Source: Prolixibacteraceae bacterium (GTDB taxonomy: Bacteria > Bacteroidota > Bacteroidia > Bacteroidales > Prolixibacteraceae). Taken from it: DNA of 64,000 bases. Location of the stretch: NCBI GenBank assembly GCA_003457135.1, contig DMSQ01000074.1, positions 36,946 through 100,945 of the forward strand, given 5' to 3'. Shown here one piece after another: positions 17,886-27,609 of this stretch. A model generated the notes under the pieces. That model searched no databases. It was not told the origin of the DNA and was given only the letters and a program-made list of their open reading frames with translations. The position numbers and the translations under genes are program-made. Numbering within the stretch: position 1 is the first letter of the stretch; each line of letters begins with the position of its first letter.

Positions 17886-18394
17886 AGCGGAATGCAGATT
17901 TGCGGGCGAAGATACTTAAAAGCTGATTTGGTAGAATATTGTTTCTGAAAAAAACAAATTTTTGCCTATAGTTAAATTTTGGATTCAATGCATGTTAACT
18001 TTTTAAGAATTTTCGGATTAATTGATTTGAAAATGTAGATAGCTGCTAAAAAACACACATTCCCAAGTTTCATTTTTGTAATTTTAATACACTCAATATC
18101 ATTTTGTTATATTTAATAGGGTACAATGACAGTGTCATTTATTTGAGTTCAATACTCAAATTATTTATGGATTATCTGCAAAAGCTCGAAAGCTACTCTG
18201 ATTGAAACACTAAACACACGCTGTTTAAATTTCATGTTTTTTGATTTTTGGCTTGAAAATCATTTTTAAACAGTTTCTCAATTACTCCACTATTTTCTAT
18301 TTCATATGGATGCTATCCATTTTGATTGAATGCAAGTCAAATCCTAACATTAAATAGGGGCATGACTGAATTTTATAAGTTAAGACTAAAAATC
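17886..18394. other. 509-bp AT-rich divergent intergenic region
   Basis: No coding sequence is supported. It separates the divergent ccsB and flavin reductase genes and must hold both promoters. The one structured site I see is the palindrome at 18125-18139. Several ATTTTTG/TATATTT-like strings are present, but none gives a well-spaced -33/-7 pair. Confidence 0.5.
18125..18139. promoter_or_regulatory. 15-bp perfect palindrome, candidate operator
   Basis: AATGACA-G-TGTCATT lies in the long ccsB/flavin-reductase divergent region. Its size and symmetry suit a dimeric regulator; the regulator is unknown. Confidence 0.35.
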
Positions 18395-18976
18395 ATGAAA
18401 AAAACCGAATTCGATTTAACAGGATCGGATGTAATGAAACTCTCCTGGTTATTAAGCAACGGGCAGGTGGTAATGCTTACCTGCTGCAATGCCGAAAAAT
18501 CCATCAATGGAATAATTACAGCTTGCTGGGTGACACCTACCTCTCATGAACCGCTTTTAATAGCAGCATCAATAGGAAATGGTGAAAAAGGCGAAGATTC
18601 TTACCGTGCCTGCCAAGCCCTGATTAACGAAACCAAAGAATTTGGATTAAACATTCCAACCCCGGAACTTACCGAAGCCATACTTAAGGTAGGAACCACA
18701 CACAGCAACGAAGTGGACAAATTTGCCGAAACCGGTTTAACACCAATGCAATCAAACAAAATTAGCGCTCCCATGATTGAAGAGTGTTTTATGAATATTG
18801 AATGTAAAGTTATCGACCAGATTACGACTGGTGACCATACCGTTTTTGTAGCCAAACCTGTTGCCGTATTTATGAACGAAGATGTGATGATTGACGGCAA
18901 ATTTCCAGAAAAATACATTAATAAAAATAACCAGGTTCAGATATGTGATCTTATTACATTATGGAATATGTGGTAA
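18395..18976 (+). CDS. flavin reductase-like FMN-binding protein
   Basis: A 193-residue flavin-reductase-fold protein (FMN-binding split barrel). The segments VVMLTCCNAEKSINGIITACW and LLIAASIGNGEKG match the family (key pieces: VVMLTCC, GIITACWVTP). The start at ATG 18395 (MKKTEFDL) is chosen as the usual N-terminal length; ATG 18362 is also in frame. Members bind FMN and reduce it or act on small molecules. It is followed 22 bp later by an aldo/keto reductase gene; the three genes from here to 20.8 kb probably form a redox-related operon. Confidence 0.82.
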   Translation: MKKTEFDLTGSDVMKLSWLLSNGQVVMLTCCNAEKSINGIITACWVTPTSHEPLLIAASIGNGEKGEDSYRACQALINETKEFGLNIPTPELTEAILKVGTTHSNEVDKFAETGLTPMQSNKISAPMIEECFMNIECKVIDQITTGDHTVFVAKPVAVFMNEDVMIDGKFPEKYINKNNQVQICDLITLWNMW

Positions 18977-18998
18977 ATAATTAAAAAACGAGAATATC

Positions 18999-20003
18999 AT
19001 GGAAAAAAGAAAATTAGGTCGATCCGGCATTGAAGTCAGCCCAATGGGTTTGGGATGCTGGGCAATTGGCGGCCCTATTGCCCTTCAGGGCATGCCACTT
19101 GGCTGGAGCACAGTGGACGATAAGGAATCATTAAAAGCCCTTGAAAAAGGAATAGAAATGGGCGTTAATTTCCTCGACACAGCGGATATGTATGGCACCG
19201 GGCATTCAGAAAAACTGGTCGGTCAAGCCATAAAAGGCAAACGCGACAAGGTGGTTATTGCCACCAAATTCGGCATGACTTTCGAACCCGGAAGCGGCCA
19301 GATCAATGATTTTGAAGGCGACGGCACGCCTGAATACATCCGGAAAGCAGTTAAAGACAGCCTTACCAGACTGCAAACCGATTACATTGATTTGTACCAG
19401 TTGCACCTGGATTCCTATCCGCTGGAGAAGGCACAAGCTACCAGGGATGCGTTGGAAGAGCTGGTGAAAGAAGGTAAAATCAGGGGATACGGGTGGAGTA
19501 CCGATCATACCGAACGGGCAGCCTTTTTTGCCGAAGGGGAGAATTGTATCGCCATTCAGCAAATTTTTAACCTCTTTGTCGGGAACAAGGATATTCTTCA
19601 GTTATGCGAGGATAAAAACCTGGCCAGCATTAACCGCGGGCCTTTGGCAATGGGTTTGCTGACCGGTAAATTTTCCACAGCTACAAATTTACCCACTGAT
19701 GATGTCAGGTCAATTCTTCACCATTTTGGTGATGAATACCACATCTTTTTCACGGAAGGCAAACCTGTTAAGGAATTATTGGATAAACTGGATGCAATCG
19801 GGGAAATACTCAAAAGCAACGGACGCACACTGGCTCAGGGAGCGCTGGCATGGCTTTGGGCCAAAAGCGAAAATACCATCCCAATCCCGGGCTTCAAAAC
19901 CGTGAAACAGGTTGAGGAAAACGCCGGTGCTATGCAATTTGGGCCATTGTCCGGCGGTCAAATGAAGGAAATTGATTCCATCCTGCATAAGGATTCAGAA
20001 TAA
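18999..20003 (+). CDS. aldo/keto reductase
   Basis: A 334-residue cytosolic NADPH-dependent oxidoreductase with a TIM-barrel fold. The catalytic Asp/Tyr appear in FLDTADMYGTGHSE, Lys in VIATKFGM, His in LYQLHLDSY. The NADPH-binding tail IPIPGFKTVKQVEENAGA is complete. The substrate is unknown. It sits between a flavin reductase and a small exported protein in one transcription direction. Confidence 0.92.
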   Translation: MEKRKLGRSGIEVSPMGLGCWAIGGPIALQGMPLGWSTVDDKESLKALEKGIEMGVNFLDTADMYGTGHSEKLVGQAIKGKRDKVVIATKFGMTFEPGSGQINDFEGDGTPEYIRKAVKDSLTRLQTDYIDLYQLHLDSYPLEKAQATRDALEELVKEGKIRGYGWSTDHTERAAFFAEGENCIAIQQIFNLFVGNKDILQLCEDKNLASINRGPLAMGLLTGKFSTATNLPTDDVRSILHHFGDEYHIFFTEGKPVKELLDKLDAIGEILKSNGRTLAQGALAWLWAKSENTIPIPGFKTVKQVEENAGAMQFGPLSGGQMKEIDSILHKDSE

Positions 20004-20067
20004 TTTAATTTCAACTGTTTATCAGACAATTACAATTAAGATTTTAATGAACCAAAAATCAAAAATC

Positions 20068-20826
20068 ATGAAAACATTAACCGTATTTTTAGTTTTATTC
20101 CTGCTTTCAGGAGTTTTCGCAACCAACTCCAGCGCACAGGAAAAAAGTGAACAGCTTTGGCTGGTTGGCACCGAAGTGATTAAACCCGAAATGATGAATC
20201 AATACATGGAAATTAACAAGGAACTTTTGACCATTTGCAAAGAGGTTAAATTCCCGTTTGATTTCCAGTTTTGGACATCGGGTGATTTTAAGTATTACCT
20301 GTGGTACCCGCTAAATTCGATGGATGATGCTTTAAAAATTGCGACAGCCTGGGATTCGGTAGTTGCCCGGTACGGCCCCGAAAAATTCAAACGATTTAAC
20401 GATTGTATTGAATATACCGAAGAAAAATTTGCAACCGTACGGTTTGATTTAAGCTACGAACCTGCATCGCCACGGTTAATGGAAGACGAACGCCATTATT
20501 GCCGGTGGCAGGCTTTTTATTTGAAAAAGGGAAAAGAAAAGGAAATGGAAACGCTGGTAAAAAAGGCAAATGCAGTGTCTAAGGCGAAAAACATCAGCGA
20601 TGCCACTTACATTGGTTACGGCAAAATTGGTTTTGAAATGCCTGTGATGATGTTATGGACATTTGCAAAAAGTGTAACTGATTTCTGGGAACAGGACAGC
20701 AAGAACTGGGAATTAATCAAAAACGATTTTGCGGATATCAATAAAGAAGCAATCACCTGTTTTCGAAAAGAGGAAAAGAAAGATACATGGTGGCTGAAAG
20801 ATTTGTCGTATTCAAAAAGCAAATAA
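20068..20826 (+). CDS. exported protein of unknown function
   Basis: A 252-residue protein with a clear signal peptide (MKTLTVFLVLFLLSGVF, cleavage near SSAQ). ATG 20068 is chosen over 20047 because it starts the signal directly. The mature part contains two similar halves, each opening with a short beta strand (LWLVGTEVIKPE; CRWQAFYLKKGK) like an NIPSNAP/ferredoxin-like dimer fold, but I cannot assign the family with confidence. It lies 64 bp after the aldo/keto reductase gene and is probably co-transcribed with it. Confidence 0.75.
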   Translation: MKTLTVFLVLFLLSGVFATNSSAQEKSEQLWLVGTEVIKPEMMNQYMEINKELLTICKEVKFPFDFQFWTSGDFKYYLWYPLNSMDDALKIATAWDSVVARYGPEKFKRFNDCIEYTEEKFATVRFDLSYEPASPRLMEDERHYCRWQAFYLKKGKEKEMETLVKKANAVSKAKNISDATYIGYGKIGFEMPVMMLWTFAKSVTDFWEQDSKNWELIKNDFADINKEAITCFRKEEKKDTWWLKDLSYSKSK

Positions 20827-20865
20827 TCTTCATATTAAAAATTGGTCTCGTTTATATTCTTTTGA

Positions 20866-22443
20866 TTATGCCATCATTGTACCCGAAATATCAGGCCGGT
20901 CATCGGGTTTGTTCTGAAGCCGGGCTACATTAAACAGAAATTTGATGTTTAATTGATCGCCGTCAAAAATGCAGGTGAGGCTGTCGCCATGCACGGTTTC
21001 GATGAATCGCCAGGTGAGCAGCAAGGTGTTTTCGCCCTGCCATGTTGCGCTGGCTGCAACAATCGAATCAAAGTCAATCCGGCGCAGCGAGAACAACGAA
21101 TGTGGCGCCGGTTTTAAATTCCCTTTTCTGATCCAGTAGTTCATGCCATTGGTAATTTCGATATCCGGTTTCCCGTCTTCCTTAAGGGTAAAAATACACT
21201 TATCACCATCAAACCGGAAGGATACAGCTTTCGCATTGAACTGGTTTTTATCCAGCAAAAATTCCTTTCCGGATATCCTGGCTGCTACGGTTGAATGAAC
21301 TTCCAACTTTGGGGGATCATATTTGAGCGCTCTCAGGTCATTTCGGAGTTGTTTCTGTTCAATAGAATTTTCGGGAAGAGCTGCACCGGTCATTGCAGGA
21401 ACCAGCCCGTCCCAAACCAGTTGCATGGTGGTTTTGGTGTCCATACTTTCGCTGGTGATTACAACCACCGCATCCTGTTCAGGCAAAACCATAGTGAATT
21501 GGCCAAAAGCGCCGTCGGCACGGAACCCACCGGGAGGATTCAGCCAAAACTGATAACCGTAACCATAACCCCAACTGCTGTCGTTCTTGCCGTTTTCAAT
21601 TTGTTTCGAAGTAGCTTCGGAAATCCATTTTTCGCTGAGAATCTGCTTGCCGTTCCACTTTCCTTTCTGAAGGTATAACTGCCCGAATTTGGCCAGGCTT
21701 TCTGTTTTCATGCGCAAATGAGACGCTCCCATATTGACTCCCTCGAAATTTTCAGTCCAGGTTGCTTCAGGAATATCCAGCGGTTCGTATAATCGTGGCC
21801 GCAAAAACTCATGAGCGGTTTTTCCGCTAACTTTTTTGACAATGGAACTCAGCATATAGCTGGCTCCTGAATTGTACATGAACTGGGTGCCCGGCTTAAA
21901 AACAACAGGCTGGTTTAAGAATGTTTTTTCCCAGCGAACTCCGTCCGGTGAAGCTTCGAGTATCATGATGGAATCTTTGGCATGACCGACCGACATCATC
22001 AGCAAATGCTTTACTTTTAGGGCAGCAAGGTTCTCACTGATTTCAGCAGGATGATCATCCGGGAAAAACTGGATTACCGGATCATCAACAGATAGCAACC
22101 CTTCGGTTACGGCAAAGCCAATAGCTGTGCTGGTGAAACTTTTACTCAGCGAATACAATTGCATCCTGTGTTCCGGCGAATAAGGCGCCCACCAACCTTC
22201 GGTAACCACATGGCCATGACGAAGTATCATTAGGCTGTGGAATTCCTGTTTGCTCTTTGAAACGATGTCCAGAAATTTCAGGATAGAGGTTGAGGATATT
22301 CCTTGCTTTTCAGGCGTACTGCGTGGTAATACATATAGTTTCGGGGAGGTTCCGGCCTGACTGAAGCCTGGGAATGCGGTCATTAATCCCAGGCTTGCTG
22401 CGCCAAGTCCTGCGTTTCTGATGAAAAGTCGTCGGTTTATCAT
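20866..22443 (-). CDS. serine hydrolase of the beta-lactamase (class C/penicillin-binding) fold
   Basis: A 525-residue Tat-exported protein (NRRLFIRNAGLGAASLG). The catalytic SxxK is SLSK in MQLYSLSKSF and the YxN is YNS in FMYNSGASYML. A C-terminal domain of about 170 residues after the hydrolase domain forms beta strands. Such proteins are esterases or D-amino-peptidases more often than antibiotic-resistance enzymes; the substrate is not evident. It is convergent with the exported protein gene upstream of it on the map. Confidence 0.88.
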   Translation of the reverse strand: MINRRLFIRNAGLGAASLGLMTAFPGFSQAGTSPKLYVLPRSTPEKQGISSTSILKFLDIVSKSKQEFHSLMILRHGHVVTEGWWAPYSPEHRMQLYSLSKSFTSTAIGFAVTEGLLSVDDPVIQFFPDDHPAEISENLAALKVKHLLMMSVGHAKDSIMILEASPDGVRWEKTFLNQPVVFKPGTQFMYNSGASYMLSSIVKKVSGKTAHEFLRPRLYEPLDIPEATWTENFEGVNMGASHLRMKTESLAKFGQLYLQKGKWNGKQILSEKWISEATSKQIENGKNDSSWGYGYGYQFWLNPPGGFRADGAFGQFTMVLPEQDAVVVITSESMDTKTTMQLVWDGLVPAMTGAALPENSIEQKQLRNDLRALKYDPPKLEVHSTVAARISGKEFLLDKNQFNAKAVSFRFDGDKCIFTLKEDGKPDIEITNGMNYWIRKGNLKPAPHSLFSLRRIDFDSIVAASATWQGENTLLLTWRFIETVHGDSLTCIFDGDQLNIKFLFNVARLQNKPDDRPDISGTMMA

Positions 22444-22469
22444 GGTTTATCGTTGTTTGGTTAGTTTAT

Positions 22470-23282
22470 TTAGCCTTTTCCAAAATTCCGCTGGCGGCAG
22501 GCTTCAAATACCACGACCGCAGCAGAGGTTGAAACATTCATGGAGTCGGCGCTTCCCTGCATGGGGATAATGATGTTTTGATCGGCAGCCACGATCCATT
22601 TGGTAGTAATGCCTTCCGATTCGGTTCCCATCACAATGGCCGAAGGTTTTGAAAAATCAACTGCGGTATATGGAACAGCCGCTTTCAGATAAGTACAATA
22701 GACAGAGATATTTCCTGATTTCAACCAGTCAATCGCTTCGTCCGAATTACATACCGCCAAAGGAACGCTAAACAAACAGCCGATGCTCGAACGTACTACA
22801 TTCGGGTTATAAATATCGGTTTGAGGATCGCAAACAATCACGGCGTCAATCCCGGCAGCATCCGCAGTCCGGAGAATGGCGCCCAGGTTTCCGGGTTTTT
22901 CAACCGACTCCAATACGAGCAGAAGAGGGTTTGGATTCAGGTTTAAATCCATCAGGCTATGGCTTTTCGGGCGTGCAAGTGCAATGATTCCACCACTTCC
23001 TTCGCGATAGGCAATTTTTTCGAATACTTCTTTTGAAACCGGATACACTTCAACATCGTGATTGATTCCTGCGGATAAGGCTTTAAAATGCACTTCAGAA
23101 ATCAGATCGGGACAAACAAAAATTCCGGCAAACTGATAGTTATGCGTGATTGCCTGAACATATTCCTTCGAGCCTTCAAGCACGAAAACATTCTGTTCCT
23201 TTCGTTCCTTTGCTTTTTGAAGGTGAATAAAATTCTTTATCCGTGGATTTTGAACACTGGTTATCGTGTCTCGAAAAAGCAT
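22470..23282 (-). CDS. SpoU/TrmH-family RNA 2'-O-methyltransferase
   Basis: A 270-residue SPOUT enzyme that methylates a ribose 2'-O in rRNA or tRNA. An N-terminal RNA-binding part (ITSVQNPRIKNFIHLQK) precedes the three knot motifs: PGNLGAILRTADAAG, AIVMGTESEGI and IPMQGSADSMNVSTSAAV. The ATG at 23282 is chosen; the frame stays open far upstream, but that extension reads antisense through the next gene and is not protein-like. The exact target position is unknown. It is divergent from the methyltransferase at 23361. Confidence 0.9.
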   Translation of the reverse strand: MLFRDTITSVQNPRIKNFIHLQKAKERKEQNVFVLEGSKEYVQAITHNYQFAGIFVCPDLISEVHFKALSAGINHDVEVYPVSKEVFEKIAYREGSGGIIALARPKSHSLMDLNLNPNPLLLVLESVEKPGNLGAILRTADAAGIDAVIVCDPQTDIYNPNVVRSSIGCLFSVPLAVCNSDEAIDWLKSGNISVYCTYLKAAVPYTAVDFSKPSAIVMGTESEGITTKWIVAADQNIIIPMQGSADSMNVSTSAAVVVFEACRQRNFGKG

Positions 23283-23360
23283 AACATGAGGATTAAAATC
23301 AGCCGATAAATTTAGCTTAAAATCAATTACTTTTGGAAGCTGAAACCTATTAAAATACAA

Positions 23361-24254
23361 ATGATTATTCTTAAAGCGGAAGGTTGGAAAGATTACGAAC
23401 TCATTGATTGTGGCAGATTTGAAAAATTGGAACGATTTGGAAAGTATTTCCTTATCCGTCCCGAACCTCAGGCCATCTGGAACAAACGGCTTCCGGACGA
23501 GGACTGGCTGAACTTGGCCAATGCCCGCTATGTGAGGGAAAAACAGAAAAAAGCCTACCGATTTGCTGATGAAGAAAACGGCGGCTGGACCTTCTTCAAA
23601 AAGATGCCTGAAAGCTGGGTGATTTCTTATGGACTGGGCGATGTAATTCTGAATTTTAAACTGAACCTGACCACCTTCGGGCATATCGGCGTTTTTCCGG
23701 AACAGGCCGAAAACTGGAAATACATTTTTGAAAATGTCCAGAAATCAGGCGTAGGGTGTAAAGTACTGAACCTGTTTGCCTACACCGGAGGCGCTTCACT
23801 GGCTGCTAAAGCTGCGGGCGCCGATGTAACCCATGTGGATGCCGTAAAAAATGTAATAACATGGGCTCGTGAAAACATGGAGCTCTCCAATCTAAAAGAT
23901 ATCCGCTGGCTGGTGGAAGACGCCCTTAAATTTGTCAGGCGCGAAGTTACCCGGGGTAAAAAATACCAGGGAATCATTCTCGATCCTCCAGCTTATGGTC
24001 GTGGACCGGCGGGTGAAAAATGGGTTTTGGAAGAAAATTTTAATGAACTGATGAGCCTTTGCGCACAGCTTCTGGACGGAGCGGGCAGCTTCCTTGTGCT
24101 GAACCTGTATTCACTTGGATTTTCATCGCTTATTGGCAACAACGTGGCTGAAAGCTATCTGTCGGCCTCCGAAAAAGAATACGGCGAATTCTACCTGCTT
24201 TCGCAAACCGGAATTCAGCTTCCGTTGGGTACCTTTTTACGTTCAAAATTGTGA
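23361..24254 (+). CDS. class I SAM-dependent methyltransferase (RlmI/RlmK-like)
   Basis: A 297-residue cytosolic methyltransferase. The SAM-binding motif is VLNLFAYTGGASLAA, the acidic loop is THVDAVKN, and the catalytic DPPAYGRGP resembles the NPPY/DPP loop of 23S rRNA cytosine/guanine methylases. An N-terminal 110-residue beta region stands where RlmI has its EEHEE/PUA part. It is followed 41 bp later by a pseudouridine synthase gene, consistent with an RNA-modification unit. Confidence 0.85.
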   Translation: MIILKAEGWKDYELIDCGRFEKLERFGKYFLIRPEPQAIWNKRLPDEDWLNLANARYVREKQKKAYRFADEENGGWTFFKKMPESWVISYGLGDVILNFKLNLTTFGHIGVFPEQAENWKYIFENVQKSGVGCKVLNLFAYTGGASLAAKAAGADVTHVDAVKNVITWARENMELSNLKDIRWLVEDALKFVRREVTRGKKYQGIILDPPAYGRGPAGEKWVLEENFNELMSLCAQLLDGAGSFLVLNLYSLGFSSLIGNNVAESYLSASEKEYGEFYLLSQTGIQLPLGTFLRSKL

Positions 24255-24295
24255 CGGATACGTATCAACAAACGATATGCAACATCAATATATTA

Positions 24296-25153
24296 ATGAA
24301 GTTTACAGCAAAAAAAAATAGTACACTACTCGAACTTATTCTCGCCTATCACGCCGGAATGTCGAATTCGAAAGCGAAAAAACTAATCGAAAACCACACC
24401 GTAAAATGCGGCGAAAGAACACTGAAACGCCCGGATGAGGCCATTGCTGAAGGACAGATTGTTGAGTTCCTTCCAAAATCGCTGGAACGGGCTGTAAAAC
24501 TCGATGGATTTCAGCTAAAGATTGTACACGAAGACCAGTGGCTGTTAGTGGTTCATAAACCTCCAGGTATTGTTTCGAGTGGCGACACAGCCATCGAAGG
24601 CCAGACGCTTTTTTCGCATGTGCGTAATTATCTGCGCGACCGATATGGCAACCGCGAGCAGCTTTTCGCGGTTCACCGACTCGATAAAGCGGTTGAAGGC
24701 CTGATCATTTTTGCCCGTTCAGAAGAAGTGAAGGAATTATTTCAGGAAAACTGGAAGTCGGTCAACAAGTATTATCTGGCGCAAACCATCGCCATTCCTG
24801 ATAAGAAGGAAGGAATTATTCGAAGCTGGTTACGCGAAGAAGCCAACATGAAAATGGTTTCCTACGATCACGAAGTTCCGGGTTCAAAAGAGGCAATTAC
24901 CGAATACCGTGTATTAAAGACCTTTCATTCCATGGCTCTGCTCGAGATTAAACTCGATACCGGCCGGAAAAACCAGATTCGAATCCATCTTTCTTCAATC
25001 GGGTGCCCCATTGTGGGCGACCGGCGATATAACGAGGATGGCAGAACCGTGAATTACATTAAACTGCTTTCCTACAAACTTGAGTTTGAACATCCGATAA
25101 CCCGGCAACAGTTGTCGTTTAAATTACCCATCCCCGGAAGTTTTCAGAGGTAA
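24296..25153 (+). CDS. RluA-family pseudouridine synthase with S4-like N-terminal domain
   Basis: A 285-residue enzyme that isomerises uridine to pseudouridine in rRNA or tRNA. The N-terminal ~65 residues (SNSKAKKLIENHTVKCGE..) form an S4-like RNA-binding fold. The catalytic region holds HRLDKAVEGLIIFA with the essential Asp. The C-terminal TGRKNQIRIHL and GDRRY motifs are typical. ATG 24296 is chosen; the in-frame start at 24251 overlaps the preceding stop region and adds a non-family leader. The stop runs into a terminator. Confidence 0.9.
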   Translation: MKFTAKKNSTLLELILAYHAGMSNSKAKKLIENHTVKCGERTLKRPDEAIAEGQIVEFLPKSLERAVKLDGFQLKIVHEDQWLLVVHKPPGIVSSGDTAIEGQTLFSHVRNYLRDRYGNREQLFAVHRLDKAVEGLIIFARSEEVKELFQENWKSVNKYYLAQTIAIPDKKEGIIRSWLREEANMKMVSYDHEVPGSKEAITEYRVLKTFHSMALLEIKLDTGRKNQIRIHLSSIGCPIVGDRRYNEDGRTVNYIKLLSYKLEFEHPITRQQLSFKLPIPGSFQR

Positions 25154-25180
25154 AAAAGGCTGAACTTTACAGATCAGCCT
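25151..25180 (-). terminator. terminator of the purine permease operon
   Basis: AGGCTGA (25157-25163) pairs with TCAGCCT (25174-25180). On the minus strand it is followed by six T, 25 bases after the permease stop. It overlaps the stop of the convergent pseudouridine synthase gene. Confidence 0.75.
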
Positions 25181-25204
25181 CCTTCAGAACTAATATTTAC
25201 CGGA

Positions 25205-26584
25205 TCATCCTTCAGTCAGAAAGATGTATCGAATAACAACCAGACAAAACAAAAGGTACATCATCCAATGTACATTTTTTGCTTTTCCGGTCAGTACTTT
25301 TAACAAGGTATAGAAAATAATTCCGGCGGCAACTCCATTGGCAATGCTGTAGGTAAACGGCATCATGATGATACACATGAAAGCAGGCAAGCCTTCGGTA
25401 AAATCCTCAAAATTTATTTCCTTAATCGCTGAAACCATAAGTAAACCTACAATGATCAAAGCCGGGGCCGTAGCCGCATTTGGAATTAAGGTAGCCAGCG
25501 GGGCAAGAATAAGGGCAAACAGAAACAACAAACCGGTGGTTATCGCCGTAAGCCCTGTACGGCCACCTTCGCTGATACCGGCAGCGCTTTCAACGTAAGC
25601 GGTTACTGTACTGGTTCCCATTAAAGCGCCAAATGAGACTCCGAACGCATCCACCAACATGGCTTTCCCAATTTTTGGGGAGTTGCCGTCCTTATCAATC
25701 AGGCCTGCTTTATTGGCTGTTCCAACAAGTGTCCCGAAGGTATCGAACAACTCAACAAAGGTGAAAGTAAAAACTACAGTCCAGATCCCCATGCTCAAAG
25801 CGCCTTTGATGTCGAGTTCGAAAACAGCCAGGTTGGAAAAATCAGGAAGTGAAAAAGGAGAAAAACCTTCGGCAATTTTAGTAACACCCATCGGGATTCC
25901 GATGATAGTGGTTACGATAATACCAATAAGCAGTGAACCTTTTACGCGTAAAGCCATTAGTGAAGCAGTAATCAAAAGTCCAAGCAGGGTAAGCAACATC
26001 GCCGGATTTTTAAGGCTACCCAAACCAATGTTCCATTCGAAGAACAACAAGTTCGCCTGTCCTTTGGTAGCATTTAAATGCTCGAGGGTCGGAGGTATTA
26101 CGTTGGCCGAAACAGCCATAATTTCAGAAAGTTTCAATCCAATGATCGTGATGAACAGCCCGATACCAACAGTAATTGCAACCTTCAACGAATGGGGAAC
26201 TGCAACTACAAGTATTTGGCGGACTTTGGTAATGGTGAGCAGGATAAAAATAATTCCTGAAATGAAAACCGCTCCCAGTGCAACTCTCCACGGCATTCCT
26301 ACTCCGGCCAGGGCAAGGGTAGCAAAAAAAGCATTGAGTCCCATGCCCGGAGCCAGTGCAATTGGGAAATTGGCAACCAAACCCATCGCGATGGTGACAA
26401 AACCTGCGGCAATGGCAGTAGCAAAAAACACTGCATTTTTGTCCATTCCGGTAGCCGATAAAATATTCGGGTTCAGGAACAGGATATAGGCCATGGTCAT
26501 GAAGGTTGTAATACCAGCGATGATCTCGGTACGTACAGTCGTTTTATTCTCCTGAAGCTTGAAAAATTTGGTTATAAATTCCAT
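25205..26584 (-). CDS. NCS2 (AzgA/GhxP-type) purine permease
   Basis: A 459-residue inner-membrane transporter with about 13-14 helices. The AzgA-branch marks are clear: MAYILFLNPNIL near residue 32, NFPIALAPGMGLNAFFA near 70 and AYVESAAGISEGGRTGL near 330. It imports adenine, guanine or hypoxanthine with protons. It lies 11 bp after the DUF5020/Tsx-like gene; together they would give outer- and inner-membrane passage for nucleobases or nucleosides. Confidence 0.93.
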   Translation of the reverse strand: MEFITKFFKLQENKTTVRTEIIAGITTFMTMAYILFLNPNILSATGMDKNAVFFATAIAAGFVTIAMGLVANFPIALAPGMGLNAFFATLALAGVGMPWRVALGAVFISGIIFILLTITKVRQILVVAVPHSLKVAITVGIGLFITIIGLKLSEIMAVSANVIPPTLEHLNATKGQANLLFFEWNIGLGSLKNPAMLLTLLGLLITASLMALRVKGSLLIGIIVTTIIGIPMGVTKIAEGFSPFSLPDFSNLAVFELDIKGALSMGIWTVVFTFTFVELFDTFGTLVGTANKAGLIDKDGNSPKIGKAMLVDAFGVSFGALMGTSTVTAYVESAAGISEGGRTGLTAITTGLLFLFALILAPLATLIPNAATAPALIIVGLLMVSAIKEINFEDFTEGLPAFMCIIMMPFTYSIANGVAAGIIFYTLLKVLTGKAKNVHWMMYLLFCLVVIRYIFLTEG

Positions 26585-26595
26585 ATTGGTTCAGT

Positions 26596-27333
26596 TTAGA
26601 AAGTGTATTTCAACGAAGCGCTTGGATTGATCATGAACCCTGGATTCCCGGCAAAATTGTTGCTGATTTCAATTTCTGAACCGGCAGCAAATTTTGGAGT
26701 GAAGTTATACCAGAGCTGTGGTTCGGCCAGGAAGATGTATTTCTTTGATTGGAAATTACGTTGGAACCCATCGTTTGAAACCGTGTGTGTTTCTTTCCAA
26801 AAGTCGGCAAAACCGTTAAATCTCATTTTACCTTTGGCAAAATTGAGGTACCACACAGCGGTCAACTGGAAGTTGTTTGGTTTGTCATCTGGAGTATTGG
26901 CAATGTTCTTGTAAAGGACTTTCAGGGAGATTCCTTTCGAAAAATCCTGCGCATTCCACGAATAATCAACCCCGGTTAACCAGGCATTGCTTATCGAATG
27001 TCCTTCGTAAGTTCCCGGGACTTTTGGGGCTTCTGCATACTTTTGAAACAATCCGCCATTGTATTCAACATGCCAACTGAAAGGTGATTTGCCTAATTTA
27101 AAACAACGGGCAATTTCGAAATAAGACAAGGAAGGGGCTTTGGCCACATCATTTCCTCCGTAGTCGAAGTCTATAAAGAAAAAGGTATTGCCGGTTTTAT
27201 CTGGCCTGAACATTTCAACAGTACTGGTCAGATAACCACGGCCATTACCCATGTCGTAGTGTAACTGAACATTCTGACTAAATGCCACAAAGGTTATTAA
27301 AAAAGCAATACAAGCAAGGACTAATTTCTTCAT
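26596..27333 (-). CDS. DUF5020 (Tsx-like) outer-membrane protein
   Basis: A 245-residue beta-barrel candidate with a signal peptide (MKKLVLACIAFLITFVAFSQ) and a C-terminal aromatic residue (ASLKYTF). The sequence NVQLHYDMGNGRGYLTSTVEMFRPD followed by a GNTFFFIDFDYGG strand is typical of DUF5020, related to the nucleoside channel Tsx (short key pieces: LHYDMGNGRG, FFFIDFDYG). Its place directly upstream of the NCS2 permease supports a role in nucleoside or base diffusion. No purine riboswitch is recognisable in its leader. Confidence 0.85.
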   Translation of the reverse strand: MKKLVLACIAFLITFVAFSQNVQLHYDMGNGRGYLTSTVEMFRPDKTGNTFFFIDFDYGGNDVAKAPSLSYFEIARCFKLGKSPFSWHVEYNGGLFQKYAEAPKVPGTYEGHSISNAWLTGVDYSWNAQDFSKGISLKVLYKNIANTPDDKPNNFQLTAVWYLNFAKGKMRFNGFADFWKETHTVSNDGFQRNFQSKKYIFLAEPQLWYNFTPKFAAGSEIEISNNFAGNPGFMINPSASLKYTF

Positions 27334-27609
27334 AATCTAATCTTTAAGTTTAGTGTGAGTTTGAAAGGCCAAAAATAGTTAAAATAGCATCCCTGAACCT
27401 TGAATTGCTATTTGTCAACCCAATTTGTTACCAACATTTTTCAAACATACAACCTAAATTGAAATCCAACTGATTAGCTAAAGTTAGCCTGAATGCTTTG
27501 AATTATTTTTTATATCTTCATCCGCAATTTGTATCCAAAAATCATTCTATCCTGTTCAGGAGCAATCCTAAAACATCTAATATTCTTTAATCCTTTGAAT
27601 TCAAATACA

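Noticed and set aside
23283..23684. N-terminal extension of the TrmH-family gene
   Set aside because: The extra 134 residues read antisense through the neighbouring methyltransferase; family members start at the ATG at 23282.
25659..26489. 276-codon antisense frame inside the purine permease gene
   Set aside because: Low-complexity Ser/Thr/Ile/Pro composition typical of the reverse strand of a membrane protein; no family motif.
27334..27609. Purine riboswitch ahead of the DUF5020/permease operon
   Set aside because: The paired loops and conserved junction of the purine aptamer could not be found in the leader.
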